Shown in pieces: positions 1 to 9,385 of a DNA stretch of 64,000 nt. The position numbers were made by a program, and so were the translations under genes. How positions within the stretch are numbered: position 1 is the first letter of the stretch; every line of letters starts with the position of its first letter. Below the pieces are notes generated by a model. It made no database searches. It was not told the DNA's origin and was given only the letters and a program-made list of their open reading frames with translations. This DNA is from Massilia horti (lineage in GTDB: Bacteria > Pseudomonadota > Gammaproteobacteria > Burkholderiales > Burkholderiaceae_D), in the NCBI RefSeq assembly GCF_004614195.1, contig NZ_SPUM01000146.1, forward strand, positions 1 through 64,000. The letters run 5' to 3'.

Positions 1-1893
1 GTGCATGGGCATCACCCAGCACCACGTCGGCACCGCCAACGTGCGCGCGCTGTCGTCGCGCTCGCCCGGCGGCAGATGGGGTGCCCAGTCGGCCACCGTC
101 CACGCCTCGACCGTACCCGGGTCGAGCCGCTTGTCGTCATACAGCATCAGGTAGGTCTTGAGCGCTTCGTACTGGCTTTCGCCCTTGGCGCCCTGGCGTA
201 GCTGCTCCTCGAGGCGCAGCGCGATGCGCGCGAGCAGCACGTCACGCAGCAGTCGGCGGTAGAGCGTTACCGACTGCTCGCCCAGCTTGTCGCCCTGGAA
301 CAGCCCGAAGCGCAGCGCCAGCGGCACTTCGCGGCCACTTTCGGCATACCCCCAGGGCAGCGCGCGCGCCTGGTCCAGCAGCGCGAGCGAGGGCGCCAGG
401 TCGGCCGTGCCGGCAGGCAGCGCCGCGGCTTGCGTCTGCAGCGCCCGCAGGCGCGCACCGTCCTCGCGCACCAGCTCCTGGTTGCGCGGGTAACTGGCGC
501 CCCATCCTGCCAGCAGCGCCAGTGCGCCAACACACACCGCGCACACGCCGGCGCGCAGCAACCAGCGGTTGCGCCGCTCGCGCGCCGCGTTCAAGCCCGC
601 CAGCCCGGCTTCCTGGAATACCACCTCGCGCAGCAGCCGCATCAGGAAGTAGCTCTTGCCGGTGGCGGCGGGCGCGGCCAGCAGCTTGTGCTCGAGCTCG
701 AGCGTGCGTGCGAGCGTGCCGAGCACGCGGTCGAGCGGGGTCCCCTCCTGGGTGCCGCTGGTGAGGTAGACCCCGCGCAGCAGCGGCTGCTGGGCGAAGC
801 GGCTGGCCATGAATGCCTGGCCGATGAAGTGCGCCACCAGCGGCCCGGCCAGGCTGACCTGCTGCGGAAAGCCGAAGATCGCGGCACGCCGCTGCGGGTC
901 GCGCTCGGCCCGCAGGCGCTCGGTCAGGCCGGCGTTCACCCGTCGCTCGAGGTCGGCGAAGCCGGCCTGGAACGCGGCCTGGGCATCGAACCCCTGCACC
1001 TGCGCCTCGTGGTACGGGAAGGTCATGCCCCACACCTGGGTCCGTTCTTCTTGTCCGAGGTCGGCAAAGTATTCGGTGAAACCAGCCAGCAGGTCGGCTT
1101 TGGTGACGAGCAGGTAAACCGGGAAGCGCGTACCCAGCTTGTCGTACAGCTCGGCCAGGCGGCTGCGCACGGCGTCGGCATATTCGGCGCGCTTGGCCTG
1201 TGGCTGGGTCAGCAGGTTCGCCAGGTTGAGCGTGACGATCGCGCCGTTAAGCGGGCTTTTGGGGCGGAATTTGACGAGCAGGTCCAGGAAGCCCTGCCAG
1301 GCAGCGGCGTCCGCCTTGCGGTCGCTGTCCTGGGTGGTGTAGCGGCCGGCGGTGTCGAGGAACACCGCTTCATCGGTGAACCACCAGTCGCAGTTGCGGG
1401 TCCCGCCCACGCCCTTTACCGCGGCGGCGTCGCCGTCTTCGGCAAGCGGAAAGCGCAGCCCCGAACGGGTCAGCGCGGTCGTCTTGCCCGAGCCGGGCGC
1501 GCCGATGAACATGTACCAGGGCACCTGGTACAGGTACTGCTTGCCGCCTGCGCCGTCGAAGCGCATCCTGGACAACACGCTGGTGGCGTGCTCGAAGCGC
1601 TCCTTGAGCTGCGCCATCTCGTCGCGCCAGCACTGCGCGCCCGGGTCCTGGGTGACATGCCCCAGCTGGCCCAGCAGCTTGCGGTTGGCGTGCCACTGGC
1701 GCAGCGCGCGCACGCCCTCGTACCCCAGCCAGGCCAGCGCCAGCAGCAGCGCAGCCAGTGCCCGCGCGGCGCGCGTCTCGAGCGGGTAGCGGCCGGCGAA
1801 GCCGACCAGGTCGCCCGCCATCCAGACCAGCAGCATCAGCGCCAGCACGCCCATGCCACCCAAAAACCATCGATGTGTCAGCAGCTTTATCAT
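1..1893 (-). CDS. tssM: Type VI secretion protein TssM/IcmF (3' part missing, cut by window edge)
   Basis: Inner-membrane ATPase-like subunit of the T6SS membrane complex (TssJLM), linking the baseplate to the periplasm. The frame is open from an ATG at 1893 to base 1, giving the first 631 residues of a protein that is usually about 1,100-1,300 long. Two hydrophobic segments lie near the N terminus (around residues 10-30 and 38-55). A Walker A motif GAPGSGKT is at about residues 131-138, and the motif GVYLTSGTQEGTPLDRVLG is typical of IcmF. A third membrane segment lies around residues 450-470. It follows tssL by 18 bases, so the two are probably cotranscribed as tssK-tssL-tssM. The C-terminal periplasmic domain is outside the window. 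Confidence 0.95.
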   Translation of the reverse strand, partial: MIKLLTHRWFLGGMGVLALMLLVWMAGDLVGFAGRYPLETRAARALAALLLALAWLGYEGVRALRQWHANRKLLGQLGHVTQDPGAQCWRDEMAQLKERFEHATSVLSRMRFDGAGGKQYLYQVPWYMFIGAPGSGKTTALTRSGLRFPLAEDGDAAAVKGVGGTRNCDWWFTDEAVFLDTAGRYTTQDSDRKADAAAWQGFLDLLVKFRPKSPLNGAIVTLNLANLLTQPQAKRAEYADAVRSRLAELYDKLGTRFPVYLLVTKADLLAGFTEYFADLGQEERTQVWGMTFPYHEAQVQGFDAQAAFQAGFADLERRVNAGLTERLRAERDPQRRAAIFGFPQQVSLAGPLVAHFIGQAFMASRFAQQPLLRGVYLTSGTQEGTPLDRVLGTLARTLELEHKLLAAPAATGKSYFLMRLLREVVFQEAGLAGLNAARERRNRWLLRAGVCAVCVGALALLAGWGASYPRNQELVREDGARLRALQTQAAALPAGTADLAPSLALLDQARALPWGYAESGREVPLALRFGLFQGDKLGEQSVTLYRRLLRDVLLARIALRLEEQLRQGAKGESQYEALKTYLMLYDDKRLDPGTVEAWTVADWAPHLPPGERDDSARTLAVPTWCWVMPMH

Positions 1894-1911
1894 GATCGGG
1901 AAAAATCAGGT

Positions 1912-3174
1912 TCAGGCGCCGCCCGTGCGCAGGGTGATTTCGACGCGCCGGTTGCGCGCCCGGTGGACACTGGAATCGTTGGGCACCAGCGGCTCCTGGT
2001 CGGCGCGGCCCTCGGCAGAGAGCCGGCGCGGGTCCTTGAGCATGGGCGCCATGTGGCGCAGCACCGAGCGCGCGCGTTCCTGTGACAGCTGCCAATTGGA
2101 GGGGAAGCGCGCGCTGCGGATCGGCAGGTCGTCCGTGTGGCCGGTGATGGTGACGCTGCCGGCGACCGCGTTCAGGGCCGCCGCGATGCGCGCCAGGGAT
2201 GGCTCGAACGCCGGCGCGATGCTGGCGCTGCCCGATTCGAACAGGTCGCTCCCGCGCAGCAGCACCCGGCTCTCGCCCGCCGTTTCGATGACCTCGACCA
2301 GGCCCTCCTCGATTTCGGGCGCGAGAAAGCGGCGCAGCAGCGGTTGGGCGGGAGGCACGGGCTGCGGCACGTACGCCGGCATTTTCACCTGCACTTTGCC
2401 GAACGCGAGCGAGTCGGAAACCTCGTTCAGCGAGAAGCTCAGCCACAGGTAGCCGCACAGCAGCAGCAGGGCCGTGCCCGCCGCGGCCGGCCACAGCATC
2501 AGGAAGCGGTTGTGCTTGCCGATGGGCGCGTGCTCGCCGCGCCATGCGGGGCTGAGCTCGCGCTCGTACGACCCGCGCACGGGCCGGATGATGCCGGCCA
2601 CGCGCTCGCGCAGCGCATCGAGCTGCGCGGCGCCGTTGTCGACGACCCGGTAGCGGCCCGCGAACCCCAGGCACAGGCAGACGTACAGCAGTTCAAGCAG
2701 GTCGATGTTGCGGGCCGGGTCTTCCGCCAGGCGATTAAGCAGGTGGAAGAATTTCTCGCCGCCCCAGGTCTCCTTGTGCAGCGTCACCAGCAAGCTGTTG
2801 CGGACCCACTCGGCGGTGCCGCCCCACGGGGTGCCGGCCACGGTTTCGTCGGCCATCGTCGCCAGCGCGTAGCGCGCGATCAGCACCGTTTCCGCAGCCA
2901 CCCCGCGCGAGCGCGCGCCACTTTCAAACTGCTGGATCTGCTGCAGCAGCTTCGGGCGCAGGCCAGCCGGGTCGGGGTGGGTGATGCTGGCGCGGATCGT
3001 CGCCAGCGCGGCCAGCAGCCCACTGGCGCAGGCCACCAGCGGGTTCAGGCCGGCGAAGGCCTGCAGTTCGGCCAGCGACGCGTCAGGCAGCGGGGCAGCC
3101 GCGGCCAGCGCGGCGGGGCGCTGCCCGAAGACGCGCGTGGCGTCGTGGTCGTCGTACTGTATGGAACTCGACAT
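1912..3174 (-). CDS. tssL: Type VI secretion protein TssL/DotU with C-terminal OmpA peptidoglycan-binding domain
   Basis: TssL anchors the T6SS core complex in the inner membrane together with TssM. The N-terminal DotU domain covers roughly residues 30-250 and ends in one transmembrane helix (FLMLWPAAAGTALLLLCGYLW). The C-terminal domain (about residues 300-415) is OmpA-like, with the peptidoglycan-binding pattern TGHTDDLPI ... RARNRRVEI, so this is the 'evolved' TssL form. I chose the ATG at 3174 because AAGAGG sits ten bases upstream. A GTG at 3192 overlapping the tssK stop is possible. It lies 14 bases after tssK and 18 bases before tssM. Confidence 0.95.
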   Translation of the reverse strand: MSSSIQYDDHDATRVFGQRPAALAAAAPLPDASLAELQAFAGLNPLVACASGLLAALATIRASITHPDPAGLRPKLLQQIQQFESGARSRGVAAETVLIARYALATMADETVAGTPWGGTAEWVRNSLLVTLHKETWGGEKFFHLLNRLAEDPARNIDLLELLYVCLCLGFAGRYRVVDNGAAQLDALRERVAGIIRPVRGSYERELSPAWRGEHAPIGKHNRFLMLWPAAAGTALLLLCGYLWLSFSLNEVSDSLAFGKVQVKMPAYVPQPVPPAQPLLRRFLAPEIEEGLVEVIETAGESRVLLRGSDLFESGSASIAPAFEPSLARIAAALNAVAGSVTITGHTDDLPIRSARFPSNWQLSQERARSVLRHMAPMLKDPRRLSAEGRADQEPLVPNDSSVHRARNRRVEITLRTGGA

Positions 3175-3188
3175 GATGGGTGGCCTCT

Positions 3189-4532
3189 TCACACTGCGTC
3201 ACGGACCGCCCACAGCTGCAGTGCCAGCCCTGGGAAGTCGCCGGCCACGTGCAGGGCCAACATGTGCGCCGCTTCCACCCCCTTCCAGAATTCGCTCTGG
3301 CGGTCCAGAGCGAAATAGGTATAGCCGGCGTGGTAGGGCAGCTGACGTGGCGCCACCGGCAGGGCCTGGGTGGCAATGCCGGGCAGGTGCGACATCACGA
3401 GGTCGCGCAGCTTGTCCGGCGGGCCGATCTTGATCTGGGTCGGAAACCCGCTGCGCAGCTGCTCCGACGGCATGTCGGCGCTCACCGCCAACACGAAGCT
3501 GGCGCCGCGCAGCAGCTGCACATCGCGCACCTCGCCGAGGAAGGCGCCGCGGCCCTTGTCGGCCAGCGGGATCGCGATGGCGGTCTGGTCCAGCACGGCG
3601 GTCAGGGCCTGCCGGATCTGCTCGATCACCGGGCGAAAGCTGGCCTCGGGGTCGCGGTGCTGGTATGGCTGGAACGAGACGGCGCGCCGGTCGCGCCGGG
3701 CGAAGCTCGCCAGTTCACCGGCCAGCATCAGCATCTCGCCGTACAGGTGCTCCGGATGCAGCCGCGCGCGCTGGCCAAGGTGCGTGAACAACGGGTCGAC
3801 ACGGTTGCACAGCTGCAGCAGCAGGAAATCGGCGAACTCGGCCACCCCTTTGCCGCCGGGCTGGGCGACCCGCGCCGCCAGGGCGGCTGCGCGGTGGCGT
3901 ACCAGGCCGGCGACTTCATTGACATAGTCGAACAGGCGCGCCGACACCCGCACATCGAGGGATACCGGGATGAATTCGTCATCGAGGACCAGGCCGCCGT
4001 CAGCGCGCTTCTCACGCACACGCGCCAGGGGCAAGTCGCATTGGGCAGAGCTGACATCGGCCGCCAGGCGCAGCCGCAGGTTCAGGGTGCCAGCCTTGAG
4101 CACGGCCACAGCGTCGTGCTCCGCGAGCGCGTCGCGCACCTCGAATTCGCAGCCGTGCCAGCGCAGCACGTCGGTCGCCAGGCCCTCGGCCAGCGTGGCA
4201 TCGGCCATCCCGGGGCGACGCAGCGGCAGGCACAGTGACACAACCGCATCCTTCACCTCGTCACCGACGTCCAGCGGCTGCGGCAGTGGAGCGTCGTCCG
4301 GCACACGGAACGGCGTGCCATCCGGCATGATGCCGGCCGCTGCCGCCAATCCTAGCTTGCCCAGCTTGAGCAGCTCGCGGTCCACTTGCAGCTCGGTAAA
4401 ACCGAAACCATAGGCGAAGTGGCTGTCGAACCGCTGTTCGAGAAGGTGTTCGTGATAACGGTCTTGCTGCTGGAAATGGTGCGGCCGGACAAATAATCCT
4501 TCCGACCATAGCACCCGATTATGTTGTGACAT
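3189..4532 (-). CDS. tssK: Type VI secretion baseplate subunit TssK
   Basis: TssK is the trimeric baseplate adaptor that docks the T6SS tail onto the TssL/TssM membrane complex. The start (MSQHNRVLWSEGLFVRPHHFQQQDRY) is the family's hallmark N terminus, with WxEGLFVRPHHFQQQD clearly present. This fixes the start at 4532, preceded by GGGAAAG. The length of 447 residues is normal. It is the first gene of the visible T6SS run. No tssA/B/C/E/F/G/H, hcp or vgrG is present upstream, so the rest of the system must lie beyond the left edge or elsewhere. Confidence 0.95.
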   Translation of the reverse strand: MSQHNRVLWSEGLFVRPHHFQQQDRYHEHLLEQRFDSHFAYGFGFTELQVDRELLKLGKLGLAAAAGIMPDGTPFRVPDDAPLPQPLDVGDEVKDAVVSLCLPLRRPGMADATLAEGLATDVLRWHGCEFEVRDALAEHDAVAVLKAGTLNLRLRLAADVSSAQCDLPLARVREKRADGGLVLDDEFIPVSLDVRVSARLFDYVNEVAGLVRHRAAALAARVAQPGGKGVAEFADFLLLQLCNRVDPLFTHLGQRARLHPEHLYGEMLMLAGELASFARRDRRAVSFQPYQHRDPEASFRPVIEQIRQALTAVLDQTAIAIPLADKGRGAFLGEVRDVQLLRGASFVLAVSADMPSEQLRSGFPTQIKIGPPDKLRDLVMSHLPGIATQALPVAPRQLPYHAGYTYFALDRQSEFWKGVEAAHMLALHVAGDFPGLALQLWAVRDAV

Positions 4533-4952
4533 TCTGAATTCTTTCCCGGTGGGCTTAAAACCGCTTTTTAATCCGCAACAGAAGCGTCGATTTTTGAATC
4601 CATTCAGAAATATTTGCTTGGAAAATACGAGTTCTATTTGCAAAATATTCTTTCCGAAATCAACTCGATTTCGGCTCGGTTTCCAAGCAACTCTTTTAAG
4701 GATAGCAGGGCCGTTAAGAGAGAAATTGTTCTAGCTCTAAATCTCCTGCGAAAAATCCTCACGTCAAAACCTAGGCTGGAGGGAAATATTTACTCCTAAA
4801 AACACCCGATCGGCAAATGGGTTATTAAGGATGTGCGGGACAGCGGAAAGGCGGGGAGAATAGAAAGTTGCCGAGCAAATCGCTGTAGGCAATAAAATGC
4901 GGACTTGTCCAGATTCAACGATTAACGCGTTAAAGCGATAAGGGAAAAATAA
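4533..4952. other. AT-rich divergent intergenic region
   Basis: A 420-base stretch between tssK (leftward) and an outer-membrane protein gene (rightward), clearly richer in A+T than its flanks. It must carry both promoters. Short open frames in it have no ribosome-binding sites or recognisable products, and I see no convincing sigma-54 motif, RNA gene or terminator. Confidence 0.5.
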
Positions 4953-5735
4953 ATGCCACGCTCCGTCCGTTTGCTTGCAGGCGTCTGCGTTATGCTGGCT
5001 TCGATTTCGGCACGCGCCGACTTGTACGATGAAATTCAGGTGTATGACGATTACATCAATCGTCCCAAGCAGTTTGGGCTTGAACTGCACCTGAACAGAA
5101 CAATGAGCGGCCGGTCCACGCCCGACTATCCAGGCGAAATTCCGCCAGCGCACGGGACCAGGGCGACTTTCGAATTTTCCTATGGGTTGACCGAACAGGT
5201 GGAATTGGGCGCTTATCTCCCCACAGTGTTCGACCAGCACGGCAATTACTATCTGGCCGGCAGCAAGTTGCGATTGAAATGGGTGCCGCGCCGTGCTCCT
5301 GAGGAAGGCGGCGTCTTCTATGGCGCGAACTTCGAGTTGGGAAGCATCCGGCACCAGTTCGAAGCCTCGCGCTACGCGTTCGAACTGCGGCCGATCATCG
5401 GCTATCGAGACCCTGACTGGTTATTCGTTATAAATCCGGTTTTGGGATATCCACTCAGCCGAGGCTATCGTGCCGACGGTTTCGATTTTTCTCCCCAATT
5501 GAAGGTGTCCAGGAACGTCCAGCCGGGGATTGGCGTCGGCATCGAAACCTATATGAGCTTTGGTAAATTATTCAAGCCGACACCGCTGAGAAAGGGAGCA
5601 CAAACCTTGTACCTGGCCTTGGACGTCGACCGGGCCCCCTGGGTGTTCAACGTTGGTATCGGGCGCGGCTTGACTGCCGCCAGTGACCGCTGGACGATCA
5701 AGGCAATCTTCGAGCTACCAGTCGACGTGCGCTGA
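4953..5735 (+). CDS. Putative outer-membrane beta-barrel protein
   Basis: A 260-residue secreted protein with a cleavable signal peptide (MPRSVRLLAGVCVMLASISARA, likely cut before DLYDE). After it come many alternating, aromatic-ended strands (for example FELHLNRTM, ATFEFSYGLTEQVELGAYLP, LYLALDVDRAPWVFNVGIGRGL), as expected for a small barrel of the 'transporter/phenol MetA-like' kind. The mature protein ends IFELPVDVR rather than with the usual terminal aromatic residue. The gene is monocistronic and divergent from tssK. Its substrate cannot be read from the sequence. Confidence 0.7.
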   Translation: MPRSVRLLAGVCVMLASISARADLYDEIQVYDDYINRPKQFGLELHLNRTMSGRSTPDYPGEIPPAHGTRATFEFSYGLTEQVELGAYLPTVFDQHGNYYLAGSKLRLKWVPRRAPEEGGVFYGANFELGSIRHQFEASRYAFELRPIIGYRDPDWLFVINPVLGYPLSRGYRADGFDFSPQLKVSRNVQPGIGVGIETYMSFGKLFKPTPLRKGAQTLYLALDVDRAPWVFNVGIGRGLTAASDRWTIKAIFELPVDVR

Positions 5736-5756
5736 CCTGGTACGCGCAAGGCAGGT

Positions 5757-7037
5757 TCAGCTGCCGACCAGGATTACCGTGTAGCCGCCTACCAGTGTGC
5801 CGTTCATCCGCTGGCGCACGCGCAGCACGGCCGCCTCGCCGCGCTTGATGTCGGCAATGCTGGCATGGAACGGGATCGCCTGCGGATCGCAGCCGCGGCG
5901 TACCTTCTCGACGCGCTGGAGCAAACCCTGGCGTAGCTCGAACGGCAGCGTCGCCAGGCGCTGCAAACGGCTGTCAGCCACCACGGCCGGCGACAGGCCG
6001 TAACTGACCGGATTGGCCGGCAGGTGAAGCCCAGGGTCGGCCAGACCAGTGTACAGTTTGAGCCAGGGCATCGTGTCGGGCGCCTCGAGTACCGCTTCCA
6101 CCTCGGCGTTGCCGGGCTGCCCCACGTAGCCCAGGCTCAGCGCGAGGTCAATCGCCGCGGGCGAGGACGAGGGCACCACCGCAATGTTGCGCTGGGCGAC
6201 GTGGCGGTCCTCGGCTGCCGCGAATTGGTCGGGTGCAACCGGATCGAGGATCGGTTCGTGCACCCGCACCACCAGGCACTCGTGGCCACCGTTGATGATG
6301 CTCGGCACCCAGGTTTCAGGGCACTTGACGATGGCGTGGCAGCCGTGGCTCAAGTAGCGCCCGTCCGGGCCGTCGACTTCCTGCCATTCCGTGGCGTTGT
6401 TGAATCGGTTGCCCAGGTCGACCGTGACCGCGCCGATGAAGTTGGCGTCGGCGCGCGAAATCCCAAGCGACGGGTTAAACCAGTAGAACTCGACCCGCAC
6501 GAAGTACGCCGGCGCCTTGCCGAGGTTCCAGACGTGCGCGTACAGCGTGTTGGGTGCGTCGGCACGCGCGACGCCGCCGGTAGTGGCGGGCCGCAGCGGT
6601 GCGGTCGATGCTTCCTGGCCGGGCACCACGTAGATGTCGGGCGATTCCCAGAACACGCCCGACAGCCTGCGGGCACCGCTGTCGCCGGCGTTGGCACGCA
6701 CGAACAGGAATGGCACGAATTCGTCCTTGCGCGGCCCGAAGGTCGGCCCGTCGCGCAGGATGCCGGCCAGCTGGCCGCGGAACCACGGGATTTCACCGGC
6801 GCTGCCAGGTGGCGGGCGGTTCACCGTTTCTGGCCGCTGAGGCGCGGTCTTCGTCTGGGGCGGGGCCGGTTGCGGCAACTCTACCGTTCCCGGAAACGGA
6901 CAATGCGCGGGCGGGGGACAGTGGGGCGGCCGGGACGGTCCGCAGCGGTGGGCGTCGCAGCAGCGCGGGCATGGGTCGCTGCCGCCGTGCTGATGACAGT
7001 TACAGCGGCAGGGATGATCTTTGCCATCAGTTTTCAT
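5757..7037 (-). CDS. Hypothetical protein with Cys/His/Pro-rich N terminus and a CARDB-like beta-sandwich region
   Basis: This 426-residue protein is not recognised. Residues 9-55 are a dense metal-ligand-like tract (CRCNCHQHGG..CPRCC..HRCGP..HCPPP) followed by a proline-rich linker to about residue 85. The rest looks like beta-rich adhesive domains. A stretch with YAHVWNLGKAPAYFVRVEFYW resembles the CARDB 'cell adhesion related' fold. There is no signal peptide. Its ATG overlaps the end of the upstream gene by 11 bases (ATGAAAACTGA), so it is very likely translated by coupling with the phospholipase-C-like protein and works with it. Function unknown. Confidence 0.7.
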   Translation of the reverse strand: MKTDGKDHPCRCNCHQHGGSDPCPRCCDAHRCGPSRPPHCPPPAHCPFPGTVELPQPAPPQTKTAPQRPETVNRPPPGSAGEIPWFRGQLAGILRDGPTFGPRKDEFVPFLFVRANAGDSGARRLSGVFWESPDIYVVPGQEASTAPLRPATTGGVARADAPNTLYAHVWNLGKAPAYFVRVEFYWFNPSLGISRADANFIGAVTVDLGNRFNNATEWQEVDGPDGRYLSHGCHAIVKCPETWVPSIINGGHECLVVRVHEPILDPVAPDQFAAAEDRHVAQRNIAVVPSSSPAAIDLALSLGYVGQPGNAEVEAVLEAPDTMPWLKLYTGLADPGLHLPANPVSYGLSPAVVADSRLQRLATLPFELRQGLLQRVEKVRRGCDPQAIPFHASIADIKRGEAAVLRVRQRMNGTLVGGYTVILVGS

Positions 7038-9255
7038 GCTGCCCCCTGTCGGAATCGGGTTGTACCAAAGGTTGCGCGCTTTCGCGTTTGGCGCGCGCCA
7101 GCGTAGCCTGAATCCCCGCCAGCCCGATCACGCCGCCGCAACCCGGATCGGGCAGGCCCGGGCCGGTCCAGTGGATCTGCAAGGGCACGTTCGGATTGTA
7201 TAGCGCGTTGTACGGCGGGTCAGCCTGCGACGGCCAGGTGCACGGTGGCTGGTACTTGTAACCTTCCGGGTCGCCCACGCCGTCCGCGTTCGCATTGCGG
7301 TTCCAGTCCCAGCAGTGGTGGCCGTAGCCGCGGTCGGCGTCCAGGTTCCAGTCGACCAGCGGTACGGGCGTGCCCCCTGGCTGCGGGTTGGTGCGCGACT
7401 CGAGCCAGATCAGGTAACTGGAAAAGCCGACCGCATCGCCAAGGTGGCGGTTGGCGCGCAGCAGCGGCCCGACTTCGTTGGCGGCATCCTGGTCGGGCGC
7501 AATTTCGAGCTTGTCGCGAATTTCGGCGTCGGTTGGGGTGTTCTGGAACAGCACGTCCGGGCTGGCACGGCGCGGGTAGGGGCTGGACCAGGTGAGCGGC
7601 AGTTCCGCTTTCTGGTCGAGCGGGTATTTCCACGGATGTTTGTATTCGTCCCCCGGATGCAGGCGCGGGTAGTTGGGGTCGCGGAAGGGGCGCTGGTCCA
7701 GCGGCGCCGGCTCGAAGCCCGGAAAGATGTTGCCGACATCGTCGAGCGCGCTGCGGAAGGCTTGCGCGTCGGGGATGCCGATTTTCACCAGCCCGATCGC
7801 GATTTCGTCCTTCATCGGCACCAGGTAGCCGGCCATGACCAGCACCGCGCGGAAGTTCTTCAGCAGGTGGAACAGCGGCAGCTCCAGCGCGTAGTACAGG
7901 CCCAGGCGCAGCGGGTAGGTGGCGATGTCGGCCAGGACCGCCCATGGCAGCGTGGCCAGGTACACCGCCACCTCGACGATGTACATCAGCACTTTGATGA
8001 CAGACAGGATGAAGTCCAGCACATCGTCCCACCAGTCGCCGTCCTTGCTGCCGCTGCCCGGTGCCCCTTCCTGCGGGTCGCTCATGGTCGGGAACTGCAG
8101 GTTGGGGAACAGCTCGGGCGGCTCTGGCGGCTCGTGAGCGAAGCCGTCCACCGTGGTCAGCTTGAGGAACTGGTACAGCAACCGGTAGGTTTCGCCGATC
8201 AGTTCCGCGTTGGGTTTGCCGTCGTTGTCGCGCAGGATTCTCGGGTGCTTGCCGTCCTTGTAGTAGACCGCGGTGATCGTGTTGTACAGCAGCTCGCCGA
8301 TCGGGGCGGCCAGCTCTGAATCGAGGTCGAGCCGGCGCCGCCGGGTCCAGTTGTCGCGCAGCGTGCCGCCGCTCGGGTAGGCCGGGCGCGGCACGGCGGA
8401 TTGGTCGCCTTCGTCGAACGCGATGTCGTAGTAGAGCGCCGATTCGGTCAGTTGCGGGTACTGGTCGCCATGCGCGGGGCCGGTCGGATCGCGCAGGTAG
8501 CGGAATGCGTCCATGTGGTTTTCAACCAGATGGTGGCGTTGCCAGTGCAGCCGGAAAGGGCCGCCGGCGATCGCATTGACCAGCGCGTGTCCGGTGACGT
8601 CGGTGGCGACGTGGGTCATGTAGCCCAGTGCGTATGCGCGCGCCCTGTCGCGCGCGTCGGCGTCCTCGAACTTGCCGGCCTGGTTCCACAGCTCGCGGCC
8701 GAACTGGCCGGTTTGACGGTAATGCAGCATGTCCGACCACAGGAACGCCTGTTCGTCGAAGCCCTTGTTCAGCCCGAGCGAGAAGAATTCAAAGATGTCG
8801 CCCTGCTGGATCACGAAGTCTTCCAGCGCCGTGACCAGGATGCCCGACAGATCGCCCGCGATATTGCCAACCACCTCCGACAGGCCGCCGGTCAGGCGGC
8901 TCATCTCCTCGGCGGTATCCTCCGAGATGGGCCCCAGATAGCGCTCGTACTTGCTGATGTACGGGTCGATCGCGTCGTAGATCTTCTGCAGGTAGTGCGA
9001 CACATTTACCAGCACGCTTGAGAGCGGCAGCGGCCCCTGGTCGCGAAAGTCGGGAAGGAAGAAGAACAGGTCCGGGCCGATCGCACCAAGGCTGGCGAAA
9101 TTTGGATGGCGCAGCATCAGCTGCGCCAGTTGCGCGGTGTCGGTTCCGACCCAGGCCGGGTTGATCCGGTCGCTGCGCACCGGGGTGAACTTGCCGCGGC
9201 TTAGCGCCAGCGCGGTGGCGCGCATAGCATTCAGGTGAATGTAAGGTCCGGGCAT
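7027..9255 (-). CDS. Zinc-dependent phospholipase C-like (PF00882-type) large protein
   Basis: A 742-residue protein. The N-terminal 250 residues carry a zinc-dependent phospholipase C-like pattern: PYIHLNAM at the start, GPDLFFF at about residue 61, DMLHYR at about 176, and H215-x3-D219-x3-H223 (HVATDVTGH) followed by HHLVENHMDAF. These are the His/Asp clusters that bind zinc in this fold. A hydrophobic region at about residues 405-480 suggests membrane association. No signal peptide is seen. The ATG at 9255 has GGGAGG five bases upstream, whereas a GTG four codons earlier has none. It is coupled to the Cys-rich downstream gene. Substrate unknown. Confidence 0.75.
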   Translation of the reverse strand: MPGPYIHLNAMRATALALSRGKFTPVRSDRINPAWVGTDTAQLAQLMLRHPNFASLGAIGPDLFFFLPDFRDQGPLPLSSVLVNVSHYLQKIYDAIDPYISKYERYLGPISEDTAEEMSRLTGGLSEVVGNIAGDLSGILVTALEDFVIQQGDIFEFFSLGLNKGFDEQAFLWSDMLHYRQTGQFGRELWNQAGKFEDADARDRARAYALGYMTHVATDVTGHALVNAIAGGPFRLHWQRHHLVENHMDAFRYLRDPTGPAHGDQYPQLTESALYYDIAFDEGDQSAVPRPAYPSGGTLRDNWTRRRRLDLDSELAAPIGELLYNTITAVYYKDGKHPRILRDNDGKPNAELIGETYRLLYQFLKLTTVDGFAHEPPEPPELFPNLQFPTMSDPQEGAPGSGSKDGDWWDDVLDFILSVIKVLMYIVEVAVYLATLPWAVLADIATYPLRLGLYYALELPLFHLLKNFRAVLVMAGYLVPMKDEIAIGLVKIGIPDAQAFRSALDDVGNIFPGFEPAPLDQRPFRDPNYPRLHPGDEYKHPWKYPLDQKAELPLTWSSPYPRRASPDVLFQNTPTDAEIRDKLEIAPDQDAANEVGPLLRANRHLGDAVGFSSYLIWLESRTNPQPGGTPVPLVDWNLDADRGYGHHCWDWNRNANADGVGDPEGYKYQPPCTWPSQADPPYNALYNPNVPLQIHWTGPGLPDPGCGGVIGLAGIQATLARAKRESAQPLVQPDSDRGQHEN

Positions 9256-9385
9256 GGCGCCTCCCACGTACGCGAGCGGTTGTGCTCGCTGGAAGGTTTA
9301 CGATAGGCGCGAAACTTGGCGACTTTTTGATCTATATCAAGACATGCAAAAGTATTATGAACTTTTGGGCAGGTCTAAGACATCT

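Noticed and set aside
242-1033. Minus-strand frame rich in Arg/Ala in the tssM region
   Set aside because: It is out of frame with the Walker A and IcmF motifs of tssM, which run unbroken through the interval.
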